From the NCBI RefSeq assembly GCF_021347895.1, contig NC_067132.1:9664995-9728994 (forward strand): a stretch of 64,000 nt of DNA, in the 5' to 3' direction. Shown here piece by piece: positions 1 to 13,492 of this stretch; positions within the stretch are counted from its first letter, which is position 1, and the number at the start of each line of letters is the position of its first letter. A program made the position numbers and the translations under genes. Source of the DNA: Acanthochromis polyacanthus. Its lineage: Eukaryota > Chordata > Actinopteri > Pomacentridae. The notes under the pieces were generated by a model that was not told the origin of the DNA, searched no databases, and saw only the letters and a program-made list of their open reading frames with translations.

Positions 1-248
1 AGTGGTCCCGAACCTTTATAAGGAGTCGAAGACTAAAGTTTGCACTTTTTTGCACTCTGTATTGACAGAGTAGTACTTTGGTTACAGTTTTGCGCATATT
101 GTTTGCACATTAAAAAATAAGTACTTTTTTTTAATTTGTGGAAAGAAGGCCAACAGTTAAAAGCTCATGCTTCAGTCATGCAAGGATGTAAGTTACAAAA
201 CATTTCAAAATGCCCGTGCATCTTTTTGTGACTGTCAAATAAAAAAAA

Positions 249-1298
249 CGTAGTGTCTACAGATACGGACCCGTACCCGTAGCCTGTGGCCTACGGATAC
301 GGCACTTTACCTTGTCATAAATATTAATGAGACGGACATGAATATTAATGAGCCGGCTGATGAACGTGCTTTGTGATTGGCTGGTAATCCGACGTACATA
401 AATATTAATGAGCCGGTTTGGTAATCCGAGTGATGAAGACGCTTCCGTGATTCGAAGTGAATCTGCGTGCCGAGCCTGTCATGTCAGTCATCTGCTGTTC
501 TCTTTTCTATCATGCATAATGTCTTATAAATATCATTATCTGACTTTTTCACGGACAGCGATTTGGGGGTTGAAATCAGCACTACTATTAAAAATAGCAA
601 AACTTTTTATTCACGTGATCCTGTTCTAATAAAGCACAAACAGCAAACAAAACAAATGGCGGAACTAACAGCCAGCAAACTACAAGTATTTTTTTTACCT
701 TCAAAAGTAGCGACAGACTATTACATATTAACAACCTAAACAAAACCCTGACGTATTTTCTACGTCTGGCAACACAGACACTGCACGTCAGTCACTTTAA
801 TGTTAGCGGACTCTGTTGAATGGCTAAGTTACATAACCACAAACAAATCTCACAATATCACAGTAAATCGAGTTTGTGGGTTTTTTAATTCATGCCGAAT
901 TAAAGAGCTGCTCCTCACCATTCACGAGTGTTTGTTTCATATTCGACATCCTTAACTTTATCTTGTAAATTAGCATCCGAAATTAAATGGGAACATTTGC
1001 AATGGAGTTCGTCAGCCGCTTCCACCACCGAACACGGTAAACTAATTAATAGGAACTGGACTTCAAACAATTTAGACACGCCGTCTAAAAGCGTAAAAAC
1101 TGCAATGTCTAAAGTGTGAGAGGAGACGGTGTATTTTTGGTTAAATTATACAATGTTCGCCGTCAAAGTCATTCATATAAACTGCCTGTAATGTGCAGCA
1201 AATAGTAGTTAACCGGCGCCAGCTCTTCAGTGACCTTAACGGGTCCGTACCTCTAGTACAGATGCTACGGGTACGGGTCCGTACCTGTAGCATCAACC
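249..1298. mobile_element. non-autonomous DNA transposon, GGACCCGTA family, long copy
   Basis: A 1050-bp element bounded by a perfect 9-bp direct repeat TAAAAAAAA (240-248 and 1299-1307). The left end (GTAGTGTCTACAGATACGG...) and the right end (...CCGTACCTGTAGCATCAACC) are inverted repeats built from several TACGGACCCGTA units. The left 60 bases match the right end of the element at 28720-29027 almost exactly in inverted orientation. Inside, AATATTAATGAG(A/C)CGG occurs three times (about 321, 342, 401). The interior has no recognisable protein. The 9-bp duplication suggests a Mutator-like or related transposase acting in trans; this is inference. Confidence 0.8.
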
Positions 1299-1307
1299 TA
1301 AAAAAAA

Positions 1308-2962
1308 CCTCTTTGTCCAGTTATATATTTTGTCATTTTAGTTTTCTTAAAGTAATGTGAAAATATCGTCTCCTCTCATCTCGTTCTCGTGAACCCACTA
1401 TCGTGTATCGTCTCGTCTCGTGAGCTGAGTGTATCGTCACACCCCTAACAAATATATTTTCTTCAATACTTGGTTTCACTCACATTTACTTTCACAAAAC
1501 TGAAAGTCTTCAAGCCAGCAGGTGAAGAAACTCTTGTCCAGATGCATTCAGTATAATCACATCTTAACACCCAAAAACTAGTCTCAAGTAAAGCCCTTCC
1601 AGAAACAGACAGACAATCAGTCTTTGATTATCAGAAAAGGCATTTTAAACCTTTGCAAAAAAATTCATATGCATCAAAGGAACAGAATCCACATTCATAA
1701 AGTACACATTGTTGCTTAAGTTTTACATACGGCTTCGTTTTAAAACGCAGCTTTTCTTGCCTAAAACTATCGTGATTCATAATTATTTTTTTAAACAGCC
1801 AGTAGGTAAGCTCTGCATTATTTCATTAATAAAGCAAGAAAGAAAAGAATCACATGAACAAAACATCTCAAGTACAATTGCCAAGCCCAGCTCTAGGAGA
1901 CATTCTGATCCAGGTGCACAGTGAAATGTGATAGTAGCATATATCTGTCAACCATTCCTGCAAACAGGGAGAAGTATTATTAAAAACCTGTAGAAACCAG
2001 TGTAACCAGTGTTACACCTATCAGCATCTATCTGAGGTGACATCAACATTTTGTCAAGTTTAAGTTTTTATGCCAGTGCTGAACAACAATCTCAGATCAA
2101 GTACAGAGTTTTTAAGGTCAGCCATGAGTTCTGAACAGCAGCATCTTCACAGTGCTGTTGCCTTATCACCGGGAATAAGGACTGCAATGCACATACTCTG
2201 ATCCATGGGATTTCCATGTTACAGTGAAATAGGAGATGCCAGAGAAGATTCTAAAAGATGACACTTGACAGGTATGGAAGCATACAGCAGGTAGCCGATA
2301 ACTTCACTATCATTAATATACTTGAGATAGTAATGTTTTAATTTGATAAATGTTTCTTCCAAAAATCTTTGAATTACTGTCAAAAGTGTATTGAGCTTAT
2401 GAAGAGGGAGATTTGTTAATTATCAGACTGTAGTATTTGGTGCAATAGATGTGAGCAGATTTGCAGGTTGAGTTAGTGAGCATCGCATTCAGCTCCTGCT
2501 CCAGTGACCTGTTCAGTCACTTGTGAGTTTGACTCATTCATTCACGCACTGAATGAGTGACACACTGCCACCACTGTCTTATCAGGTATCTGCTTTAGTG
2601 ATTCATCACAGAAGGTGAAGGGAAACAGAGAGCTAGTTGTTCTCTTTGTGTAACACACACAGACACTCACAGACACACAGACTTGTGACAAAAGGTGAGA
2701 CAACAGCTCTCTTCACCCCTGTATCTGTGTCTTTGTGTTACACCAAAGCGGATTGCCTCTTTCTGTCAAAGACCACACAAAGACTGGTGCCCTGGAGGAA
2801 ACTCTGGTGAGGGAGGAGGGTGGGAAAAAGTGTGTGTGAGAAAGAGAGAACATGCGCCTGTGTGTGTTTTATGATTGCTATTAGCTCCTGCAAGTGTTGC
2901 TATTCCCAGCGGGGAAATATCACCGGCTGGATAGATTTCTCAAATAGAGAGGACAGCAGCAG
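1308..2962. other. no feature seen
   Basis: AT-rich intronic DNA with CA/GT-rich words near 2640-2760. Nothing else can be supported before the tRNA-Trp gene. Confidence 0.5.
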
Positions 2963-3034
2963 GACCTCGTGGCGCAACGGTAGCGCGTCTGACTCCAGAT
3001 CAGAAGGTTGCGTGTTCAAATCACGTCGGGGTCA
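2963..3034 (+). tRNA. tRNA-Trp (CCA)
   Basis: A complete 72-nt cloverleaf. The acceptor GACCTCG pairs with CGGGGTC, the D stem GCGC/GCGC is perfect, and the anticodon loop CTCCAGA gives CCA. The T arm GCGTG-TTCAAAT-CACGT follows, with discriminator A and no intron. A TTTTT terminator lies at 3039-3043, five bases downstream. It matches the standard vertebrate tRNA-Trp sequence as I recall it and looks functional. It sits inside pard3 intron 1 on the opposite strand. Confidence 0.97.
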
Positions 3035-4357
3035 GTGATTTTTAAAGACTGACCAGTCTCAGCATGAACACTCATTCAACCTCAGTGTAGGTTTGCCACG
3101 TAATTTACGTTACACAGCTGAATACTGTTGTGACACAAATTAATGAAGGCAAAAGAGAGACACCACTGATCGCAGTGAACTGGTTACCACGGGAGAACGT
3201 CAAGCACCAGGAGAAGATCCCTGAAACACACAGCTCGTACGACAATGCTGTTTCACAAACCACAAGCAGCCACAGTCTACAGGACTGATGAAATGCGATC
3301 ACATTTGTTGTCGTGAAGATGGCATCAACAGACTGTGCTCTGTAAACTGAGAAAGTGGGTGAGATGTAATAAGTATGCAAGCAGCTGCCAAAAGAGAAGT
3401 AACGCAGAAGAACAACATTGTGTTCATTATCTTGCCACAGCTTTCCTGCATTGTCCAGAATAGAAAAACCTATTTTTTAATTTATTCCTTTCAAAATACA
3501 TTCATTCATGTGTCAGGTAATTAAATCAAGACCAGAATTCAATTCAAAAAGTCTAGCAATGTCCCAGTTTGATTTATCTTTAAGTTAAAATTTGGACATT
3601 GTTGCGTAAAGTACACAACTTCATCTGTCAAAAATGAAGGCCTAAGAAGCTTTGAAATGTAAAACAAATGAACAAACCTGCATGGGGAAAACTGTATGAA
3701 TGTAAGTACGTTTCAAATCTGAAAGCCTGCAGGTCACAAAATCCAAACTCCACGATGACATCATCTACTCCAGCCTTTCTGCAGATACAATTTTACTGTG
3801 CCCTCTCACAAAGCTATTCCATCTATGTACAATGTTCATCTAATTAGACTTCAGCTCAAGAATGTGTGTGCATGAGCACATCTGTTTGTCAGGGAGGCAT
3901 GCTGGGTCAGTGGTTTGTGCAGTTTCTTCACAGTAATTTTCCTACTTTGATCCTGGCGTGGACAGTTTTTGTAATGATTGATAGCGCTCACAGCACTGGC
4001 CAGAAGTTAGATGAATCATTGAAGCTTCCTGTTTTCACAACATTTTTCAGCTCTCACAATGTTGGGTGCTAATTAAATGTCATAAAGCTTCAGAAAACTT
4101 GGGCAAGGCAGGATTCCTGGCAAGTTCTAGAGCTCAGCCTTTAGAACAGCAGTCTCGCACCTAAAGAGGTTTGGGATTCAACCTCCAAGTCTGTATTATT
4201 ATGGATCTATAACGTGTCATTTTGTGTAGCTGTTTTCAAATTTTCCAAAAACATAAACTATTATGGTGTTATTGGTCTCTTACTGCTAAATTCTAATGTC
4301 ACTATTCCATCATATAAGCTAATATTATCACTGAATACTTTAATGAGCTCGCCTACT

Positions 4358-4996
4358 TTAGACCCTTCAGAAAAAAGCGGGCAAAAATCCTTGATTCCGC
4401 GGGCTAAAATCCTTGATTATGCGAATATATATGCAGGGTTTTTATGCCATTTTATGCGGGGAAATTGCAGAAAGTTGCAAAGTATGCGAATAGTTGTGAA
4501 ATATGCAAAAAGATGCAAAATATGTAAGAACTGGGGAAAAAAGGTGATTCTTCTCATACATCCTGTTACTAGGCTACCACTGAATGAAAAAGAGCAATAT
4601 AAAGATAAACAGACATACTACATGCAAGACACATCACAGTAAGTGCTGCCAGTGTTTCATTTATTATCAGCTTAAGCATGACTTAAACATTCCTCAATCA
4701 CAAATTTCTCGCGCGAACTGATGACGTCAGGCCGGGCGTCACATAAAAACTCACTCACAACTCCATTTATATCGGTTATAGTTTTCTCATTTTACGCGGA
4801 AATTGTGAAATCAAGTGGGACCCACATATTTTTCTTTTTTTCGTGGAAATGTGAGATTCTTGCGGGAATTATGAGCTGTTTTGCGGGGATTATGCGGCCT
4901 TTTGGGAAATAATTGACCCCCGCATAATCCGCAGCATTTTGGTGATTAATGCGGGAATTCATGCGATCACATAATCGCGTTTTCTGGAGGCTCTAC
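4358..4996. mobile_element. TIR element with repeated ATGCGG words
   Basis: The left end TTTAGACCCTTCAGAAAAAAGCGG and right end CGCGTTTTCTGGAGGCTCTA are imperfect inverted repeats. Both subterminal regions are rich in TATGCGG/GCGGGAAT words, a pattern I associate with a common fish DNA-transposon family. No transposase is visible. The exact target duplication could not be settled. Confidence 0.6.
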
Positions 4997-5026
4997 TAGT
5001 TGATCAAAAACATGAATTATTGTAGC

Positions 5027-5611
5027 TTGGAAAAACCAAACTGAATCTCCATGTAATCTCCTATCTCCATGTTAGGAGATACAGGAGAATCAGTTTGGCA
5101 TTGGGCGAATTGAATCGCGTTTCCCTCCCGGGAAAGTTTGGTACGACCAATCATAGCACGGGAGGCGGGAGTTAATGTTGCGTCATCTTCAGCGCCTGGA
5201 TTACCCATAAAACACCTGCGCACCTCCCGTAACCAAACACAAACATTAACAAAGTTATTCCTAACACCGCTAATCGTTCGGAAGGAATCTTTTGTTGCGT
5301 AGCCTTTTCAAAAATAAGTGTTGTAGTTGAGAGCACCCCATGTATTCGCAGATTTTTGTGACAAAAACGGCAGTAATCATTCACCGCGACGCTTTCTCGG
5401 CTGCATGCCATTATTGTTTGGACTACATGGACTTCAAGGTCGATTTGTTTGTGTGTCACATCCGTGTTACGCTGATTAGTTCTTTCTCGTTCAAGCTGCA
5501 TTCGTTAGCCCCTCCTTTTTGAAATCGTCTCCTATCATCACAATGCCAGACTGCCTTTATTTGTATTTATATTAATACATAAATAAAGTCAGTCTGGATT
5601 TTCCAGGCAAG
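5027..5611 (-). mobile_element. TIR element with 9-bp duplication and a CxxC first exon
   Basis: Flanked by the 9-bp repeat GAATTATTG (about 5014-5022 and 5610-5618). The ends pair as inverted repeats (TAGCTTGGAAAAACCA... against TTGCCTGGAAAATCCA..., about 22 bp with four mismatches). Each end carries a strong hairpin, at 5037-5098 (stem CAAACTGA...TCTCC) and 5548-5597 (stem CCAGACTG...TTTATT). It contains the minus-strand coding fragment listed next. It is an internally deleted copy of a larger element. End coordinates are uncertain by a few bases. Confidence 0.75.
5262..5411 (-). pseudogene. transposon-associated zinc-finger-like first exon
   Basis: From the ATG at 5411, about 50 codons read MACSRES...NDYCRFCHKNLRIHG, then a leucine-rich stretch ending near GITL. 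There is a CRFC (C-x2-C) motif near residue 13. I recall this pattern at the N-terminus of repeat-associated fish proteins and it is loosely ZAD/THAP-like, but I cannot name the family with confidence. The frame continues to a probable exon end near 5262. The rest of the gene is missing, so it is a relic inside the 5027-5611 element. Confidence 0.45.
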
Positions 5612-6951
5612 AATTATTGCATGTATTGTAAAGAAGAATTAAACTTCTCTTGTAAATCTTTAAGTAGCTATTATGATTGAACCATGCCTATTCCACTATG
5701 ATCAAAACTTTTGCATTAGACCTACTTTATTCTTCTTACAGTATATGTAATTGTTGTTGTTGTTGTTATTGTTATAGTTAAGACTGACGGTTAATGTAGT
5801 GTTTCACAAGAAACATAAATGCACTCTTGTTCAGTGAAAATAAACAAGATTATTTTAGGGGAATCATAATTTTAATCCCATGTTTCATCATATGTATGTC
5901 TTCATTAAATTATTATTTGTTGAGTGTGTTCGTTTTTTGAGATAGAAGACAAGTAATCTCCCTCAGTTAAAGTTGTGTATTCTGCAATGTAAAATGAAGC
6001 TTGAATTCAAGGACCAATACTGTTCAGAGGAAAGAAAAATGTGTCAAAAATAACTTTAAAATGACAAACATGTGTCTCACTTGACTCAAATCATCAGAAT
6101 CAAATGAATCCGCTCAACTCTGAGTCATTGTCTGCTGTAAAGAGAGCAAAGTTAATAAAGATAATTCATTTATTTGTTCATTCATTAAGCCCATAAACAT
6201 CTGTGTGCTGTCTATGGAAAATACAGCACTTCATCAAGTTGCCATCTGTCTTTTCTGGTGTTTTTCAAAGAAGCCTGTCTATTGAGGATCCCCCTTTACT
6301 GTGCAAACCATGCAAATTCTAATGTGCTCTGTCATTAGTTACTTTGTCAGTATTCATCAGACACTGAAGACGACACTCTGTTTTCTACTTACTAGGACTC
6401 TCAACTGAGCGTACAGGTCAGAGGCCAGTGATCATCAAATGTACACGCAACTTTTTAATCAAAGCTATTTTTAGAATAAAAAATAATATAATGAAATAAA
6501 AAACTGGACTTATATGAGTAGCTTGGTCAACAGCCGGTGTTTATGGAAAACTCTGGAGTTATACTGCAAGAAGTATATTGTTCAAACGGTAAATTAATCA
6601 AGACAAAATTATGCAAAACCAAAAAGGTAACTACCAAAATCTAAGAACAATTTCAAAAAGTCATTTAGAAGTGACTGCAGAATGTCCAGACTTTCACTGT
6701 CTAACCAAGGAGCTTAGGAACGACATCACACTGTGACCCCTGATCCCTGGGAGTACAGGCCACTCTGTGAATCAGTGGATGAAACCAGAAGTTCAACTTT
6801 TCAACCTCCCACTCTTAGAGTTTTCACTTACTGACACAATAATGGCTGTGATTTACAGAGTGCATGTTCTCCCCTGTGAGTCATAAACATAAATGTCACA
6901 GACACTTTCTGCATCTTGTGCATGCACATACACACAAACACGCACACACAA

Positions 6952-7219
6952 ACTGTATTTTCCTATCTTTGTGGGGATCTACCACTGACTCCCATTCATA
7001 TCTAACCCCTAACCCTAACCCTAACCTTAACCTAGACCAAAACAATGCCTAACCCTAAAGAAACGTTTTTGCACTTTTACTTTTTTCAGTAACAACAACA
7101 TGGCCAAGAAAACACTGTTTCCCCTCATGGGGACCCAAATGAGGTCCCCACAAATGACATTTCTTTTGGTTTTCCTATGGTTGGGACATTAGGTCCCCAC
7201 AACCATAGCTACAACCTGA

Positions 7220-7221
<2 letters not shown>
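6952..7221. mobile_element. GTCCCC-type TIR element in a CA microsatellite
   Basis: The left end CCTATCTTTGTGGGGATCT and right end AGGTCCCCACAACCATAG are inverted repeats. The interior has CCCTAACCCTAACCCTAA (around 7005-7030), then AAACGTTTTTGCACTTTTAC and a GGGGACC...GGTCCCC stem. The copy at 52043-52320 shares all these blocks in the same order. It has CA-rich DNA on both sides. No coding capacity. Confidence 0.75.

Positions 7222-7264
<43 letters not shown>
7221..7264. repeat. (CA)n microsatellite
   Basis: About 21 CA units immediately right of the 6952-7221 element. Confidence 0.98.
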
Positions 7265-7268
<4 letters not shown>

Positions 7269-10200
7269 CCCAGGTTTCTTATCGTTAACTGCTGTCAGGA
7301 TAAAGTAAACAGAGTTACAAAAAAGAAGCTACACAACAGGAGCAGGCTACTGCTAATACTCCTCAGGATTACAAGCAGGGCTGCTGCTTTGCGTGTCATA
7401 CTTTATTTCACAAAAAAACAGATTAATTTTATATCACTGACACTCATATGTTATTAGGGCTGAGAAGAGGTCAAAGACCACAAACCTCAAAAGGAACAAC
7501 CGCTGAAAAATTAAATGTGCATTATTGAATGACAAACGAAAGCTACAATTAGTGATAGATTTACCAAAATCCTGGGTAAATAACTGTGTTTCATGTCTTT
7601 TTATAGGCTCTATAAATGTACTCTTATGCAAACACATACACAATTTGAATTCAGTTCTATTGTATTCATATAGTACCAAATCACAGCTCATGTCATTGAA
7701 GTGCACTTTGCACAGTAAGGTCATGCTCCTATAATATTAAAAATGAGTTCATTCATTGGCTTTGCTCTACAGACAGCTTATGTTGTCTAGTCAGACTTTC
7801 CTGTATAGCGGACACTGTTAATTCATGAGAACTAATTACTGAGTGCCTTTAACCCTAGTGGACCTACTAGATGAGCTTGCCAGTCGACATCTTACTGAGG
7901 CAAATTCTTGTCTGTGGAAACAATAGTTAATTTTCCAATTTAGTTTAGTTCACCAGGTTTGCTTAAGCTCACTAAAATAGACTGAACGTCCCATCAGGGC
8001 ATAACAATTTTCTCCAAGAGTAAAATCACACTCCCAAACTGTGGCTAACTACAGTCTGTCTGTATGCAGGTACACTGCAACTGGCTTTAAAGCTAGTGTA
8101 CTGAGGGAAGCCTTACACTGGTATTCCTCTGAGACAAAGTCACCTCCAGGGTCTGTGCATTATTGATGGCTTACCTGCTTGAACCCTGCAGAGCATAACA
8201 CTGAGAGAAATGTGACACCCAGTTGCAGACATGCATGCAGGTCTGGAGGCCCACTGCAAATTATTCTCCATAGGAACACCTCCATAGCGTAAAACAAGAT
8301 ACAACGAAACTGGAGTGGAAAGTCAAAAACTACATTTAATGAGCACAAAGACCTTTCAATGTTGTGGTAATTACATTTAAAAGATTTTCACACATTGTAT
8401 ATCTTAAGGAGGTGCAGACACTGTAATTGGTTAGTAACAGAAAATGCATTACTTTACAACATTGTTTCTGAGAGAAAAAAAAGGCATCAACTGTACTCCA
8501 CCCAGATAGGCAGAGAAAGAGAAGGGTGGCTACCCACAGAAACATAAACAAACAGGAGGGGTGACCTCATGTTTGAATGCTTGTTTAAGTAACTTGTATA
8601 GTGTCTTGCTTAAACTCAACCAACGTGACAAAAAACTAGCCAGTCTTCTACTGACAACTTTACACTACCCCAAACATACTTATCAAATATCAAAATGCTG
8701 CTTTTCACACTAATGACATATTTAGTATACATTTTGATTGTGCTTGACTACTTGTATAATCCCCTTTAAGATGCATGCACACCTTCCTATTAATCTGATG
8801 GCATCTGAATGTGTCGACTTCATGTCTGAATGAGCTTCCATGGTCACTTTTCCACAAAAGTAGGAACAGAAATCTTACTAGGTCACACCGAGTGACGTTT
8901 CCGTATCATTTTAAACATGACACACATGAACTATGAGACATCACAGGATAGGTACACACAAGCAGTGGCACTCTCAGAAACTTAAAGGAGTTTTTTTCTC
9001 TTAGGTTATTCAAAATCTGCAGCATCACACAGCAGAAGGATCCATAAAAGCATCTCCAAAGCTGAGAGTGTTGCACATATTTCCACATGTAGTATAACAT
9101 CAGTAACTTGATTAATCACTGATAACTTTGACACAATCCCCAACATAGAGAGAGGATTGATCAGGACCTAAGAATGCTGGAATGCTTTCATGTAAACAGA
9201 CTGATAAAGCATCAGTGCTCTGTATTAAACAGCATGTCATGAAATGTGATGAAAATGATGTCAGAGTAATTAGCTTAGAGAGAATAATGTCTCAACAATG
9301 AAGCCATCCTTTTAGTAATGCATGGTTTTCTTAAACTTCTGCTAACTTGACGTTATTCAAGTTTTTTCTCCAATGGCGCGATTAGAAGGCAGACTACCAG
9401 GCATTACAAAAATTCCGCACAATAGTCAAGTACCCAGGACAAACTGACTTGCACATGAAGAATTTCTCAATCATGAAGCCAAGTGAGTCAAAAATAAAAA
9501 CACCGCTTCACTACACCTATTACAGTTTTGTAAAGAAAGCATTCAGGATAGTTGTCATCAGTTTAACTTGGCAATAGCTTCACCGCTGCCTGGATGCAAA
9601 AACAAACTTACCGGGTCTCAAATTTCATTCATTCACTTGCTGTCAGTGGTCCAATGAACAACATACTTTCTGATGAATCATTTAGTTAATTCAAAAATTC
9701 AGCTGCAGGTATGTAGGTTAGTGGCTCGGTTTCTCAAGCAACATATTCCATTTAGGCTCAACAAAGTACTCAGAAAGCACCCCAAAAAACAAGTCTGTTA
9801 ATGAATTATTCTTCCCATATGCTTTTCAGAGGGAGAAAAGCAAAAGCTTGCCAGTCCGCTGGCAGACAATTTTATTTGTACTAAGAAACATGATTTTAAA
9901 AGCATCAACTGCAAGATTAACGGCTTGTCCATTGGGCAGCAGCGGCACATATGAAAGACTATAAGAGATAAATGTATATTCCTTTTGGCTAAACAGTTAA
10001 TATTTACCCAATCAGTACTAAAAACGTAGCAGTATTAGTGCCAAAGAGGTTAGCAAGGAATCAGGCTGGTAACACAAGCCAGCCTGCCAAACAGTCAGCC
10101 AAATTCTGCAGCCTAGTGACATGAAGACCCTCCATGTATCCACCACACCTACACACACTGAGCCACTGCTACTGTCAATTCTCTGGAGTCTCATACTGTA

Positions 10201-13200
10201 GCTACAGAGGAGGGAAGAAGAAAAGAGCCAGAATAAATATCCTACAGTCACTGTAAGTCAAAAGCACAACCATTCTTTATTCCAACGACACCTGAAGCTT
10301 TGTGATTTCAGATGAGTTATGTGCTTGGATAAACCTCTGTAGACATCTTCCCTGCTGTGTGATCTGCTTGAGTCGGGGATTTGTAGTCTCCAGGACTACA
10401 ACAGCATACCCTCTGCCCTCGTGGTAAGTACAACGTGGAAAGCTGAGCATCTGGTCTGCATAAAAAAAGCAGGTCGGAGAGTGTGTGTGTGTGTGCATGT
10501 GTGTCCGCACAGACCAGACATGCTGCCTCATGGCTCAGTATGAGCTGGACCCACTGCTGCGATGAAGGCTTCACCAACAAAGTTAAACAGACATTATCAC
10601 ATGAGGAGCTCACTGAGTAGCTTCATAATTATACATAATGATCATTAGAGCAATTAAAGAGTAAACCTTTAGGCAGGACATATCAGTGACAGAGCAGTAT
10701 GAAAGGACTTAGAAAATACAGTAGTTTGCTACTGTATGACAGAATATTTCAGTGGATTCAATTCACTTGGACAATTTTAAAGCAACTTCTCCATGGATTA
10801 TAAGCATATAGCTGCATGAGTATGCAGAAGCTATCCACATGCATTACTTTATAAATGTTTCAAAAAAGAAACAGGCTACTGTAGTTACAAATAACTGACA
10901 TAAAAACAAAGACTCACTCAGATGCTTATTCTACACTGGAAGCATGTTGGCTCGCATCCCAAAGTCGCATTTTATCAGCATGTTTATGAGCAGTCTGTCT
11001 GGAGGGCCACGATAGGCAGCTCATTTGAGCAGCTAGTCAGTTTCATCCCATCTGAGACAAGCGATCATTAGCAGCACCAGGAGGGTTTTATGCACACATG
11101 TTAGCATGTCACATTTTAGCCATCAAAACCTTATGGGAACACAAGACATGTAAAGTAACATGCATGGTTTGGCAAATGTGGTACTCTAAAGAGAAAATCA
11201 TGTCATGCATTAGGGTAAACATTTTATAAGGGACAATACACAGGCTTGTAAAACATTCCTTGACTAAATTTTGGACTTTTAAACCTTGGAGAGTGAATTA
11301 CATTATTTTGTCTTAGTTCTCTTATGAATTTACTTTGCGAGGAACTGAATTCCTAAAGCCAGTATATGCTTTCCATGTCCCCACGTCCACAGGAGTCCAC
11401 AAGGGTCTGTATGATGTAAATTACATTAACTCAAGTCTGTGTGTAGCCCAAATATTTTGATTACTGTATGCACTGTCTATGCTCTGGAAACAAAAGTGAT
11501 GCCTAAGACAAATGCTCAAATGCTACTGCCCAATTTGTAATCAGCTGCTATAATGTGTAAAAAGAGCAAAGTCACAGCCTTTCAAAACATCTACCAGTGA
11601 ATGTGAGGGTCAAATCAAACATCTGCAGCAGCCTGACGGAAACCTATCATAGTATGAACAGAACCACGAGCAAGTGTGCTTTTAAATTCCACATCAGCCA
11701 TGCAAAAACCATGAAATGACCTTTATGCTAACAGGACATGGTGCTCTAATTGACCCTGACCTCTGACCTTCCTAAATGAGACAAAGCAACAGACAGTTGC
11801 CTGAAGAGTCAATCTATCAGTTTCAAAGGTTTATCAGAAATCATCTATGAGCAGTAACAGAGGGTGCAGGTGTCACATTACTGAAGAAAGCTTTTAAGTC
11901 AAACCCTGTGGGAGATCTCCCACGTAGCCCATCTGCTCAGCCTTGGGCAGAAAACAGCAACAGTCAGATTTGGTGCAGATGTGCAATATCAGTTATCTAT
12001 TATTTGTTGTCAGTGTGTCATTTTATCTGCATGCCTAAAATGTTCTGTTAATTAAAGCAAGGCAAAACAACAACAATAAATGTGATCCCATTTAGTTGTG
12101 CATTTTGAAGATACTCAGAATAAATCCCTGTCATTTTCACCTAGCAAAGTAAAAACTACTTAGTTTGCCAGTTTTTCCTGGAACAATGTCTACCACCAAA
12201 GTCAATGCAGTCCCTGCAATTGAAGCTCTGCTGTTTCAGTCTAACTTGTTGAGCCCTGTGAGACTCTTTGTCTACTTATAGAGGCGGCAGTCAGCACGAT
12301 TTCGGCACACTTTTGTTTATTATTTTGTAAGCGCAGAGGTTGTGCTTGCCAGATGGGACCTCCAAATGAGCCAAAAGAAACACAGAGCGCAGGGTGAATC
12401 ACTGAGAACAGACAACCCGAAGTGGAGATGTCACGACACACACAGCTCTTTCACAGCCTGCAGATGTGAAGCACAAAGAAGTCACAGAGTGTTTGGAGGA
12501 GGAGGAGGTGTCTTGGATCTAAACGTCCACATAAACATCACTATATGCCACTTATTGTGTAGTATTTAAATACAAACATTACATCATTGCTCATGTTGCC
12601 AAATGTCCACCTACAGCCGATTTGGAAACAAGAAAACAATACACACAAGTTAAACAGGTGGCAGGCAGGTCCAACTGTCATTGTATGTGTGGATTGTGAG
12701 CAGATGCGACAGAGTGCTGAGTGTCAAGTTCTGGAATGTAAAATATGCGAGGAAAAGACACTTTTTTGACTGATGAAATAGGCATTCTGGCAGGACAAGG
12801 ACAAACCTGATTTCAGTGTGTAGATTTGCAGTTTAATTTTGTAAAGGAAAAATGCCGTGGGTACTCAGTATAGTCAGGTATTCATCACAAAGGGCATATT
12901 TTATAGTATAAATATTAAACAGTAGTAATTGTAAATGACCTAAATTTTATCTGTTCATCTCGGTTTTTCTTATAATTTAAGTTCCTTTTGATTAAGTTAA
13001 ATCGGGTGCTTTTATTTTGGTAGTGTTGTACAGCACAAAGGAGTATGGCGTCCGACAACAAAAGGGTGTAGAGTGTAAGTAAAAAACGGAAAGTTAAGGA
13101 AATAGAAAACGGACAAACCATTTAAAGTTCAGCACCTGGCTAAAGGGGACAAGGTTTGTGTGTGTTTCTGTTTAATTTGAGTTTATGGTAGTTTAAATTG

Positions 13201-13415
13201 TGACTTTTTTACTGATGGTTTTGTGGACTTTGTGTTGACTTTGACTGTGTGTTTTAGCTAGGTTGAGTTTTTGTAGTATCGTCCGGTCATTACTCGTTCG
13301 TTTATAATGTGTATATTTTGGGATTATTTCAGTTATTCGATCAGTTATTATTACAGTAAATGTATTCAAGTTAAGATATGAACATGAATGTGATATTTCG
13401 TTTTCTTTTTCTGTT
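7265..13415. other. no recognisable gene or element
   Basis: About 6 kb of intron with only short chance open frames and one diverged dispersed repeat (11343). A short GT run lies at 10480-10504. Confidence 0.5.
11343..11435 (+). repeat. dispersed repeat shared with 40529-40605
   Basis: AAGCCAGTATATGCTTTCCA...CCACAAGGGTCTGT...CTCAAGTCTG resembles AAGCCAGTGATATACTTTCCA...GAGGGTCTGT...CTCAAGTCTG at 40529-40605. Nature unknown. Confidence 0.45.
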
Positions 13416-13492
13416 ATTCACCTTATTCAGCTCCGCCCATTTTCCAACGGGCGGGACTTCCTGTTTTGAGTAGCACTTCCGGTAACTCGGTC

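Noticed and set aside
4214..4642. 142-codon plus-strand open frame
   Set aside because: It runs from unique DNA into the TIR element at 4358 and has no family resemblance; the composition is that of AT-rich noncoding DNA.
7005..7035. CCCTAA tract considered as an interstitial telomere or chromosome-fusion mark
   Set aside because: It is short and degenerate, and it occurs at the same place in another copy of the same transposon, so it belongs to the element.
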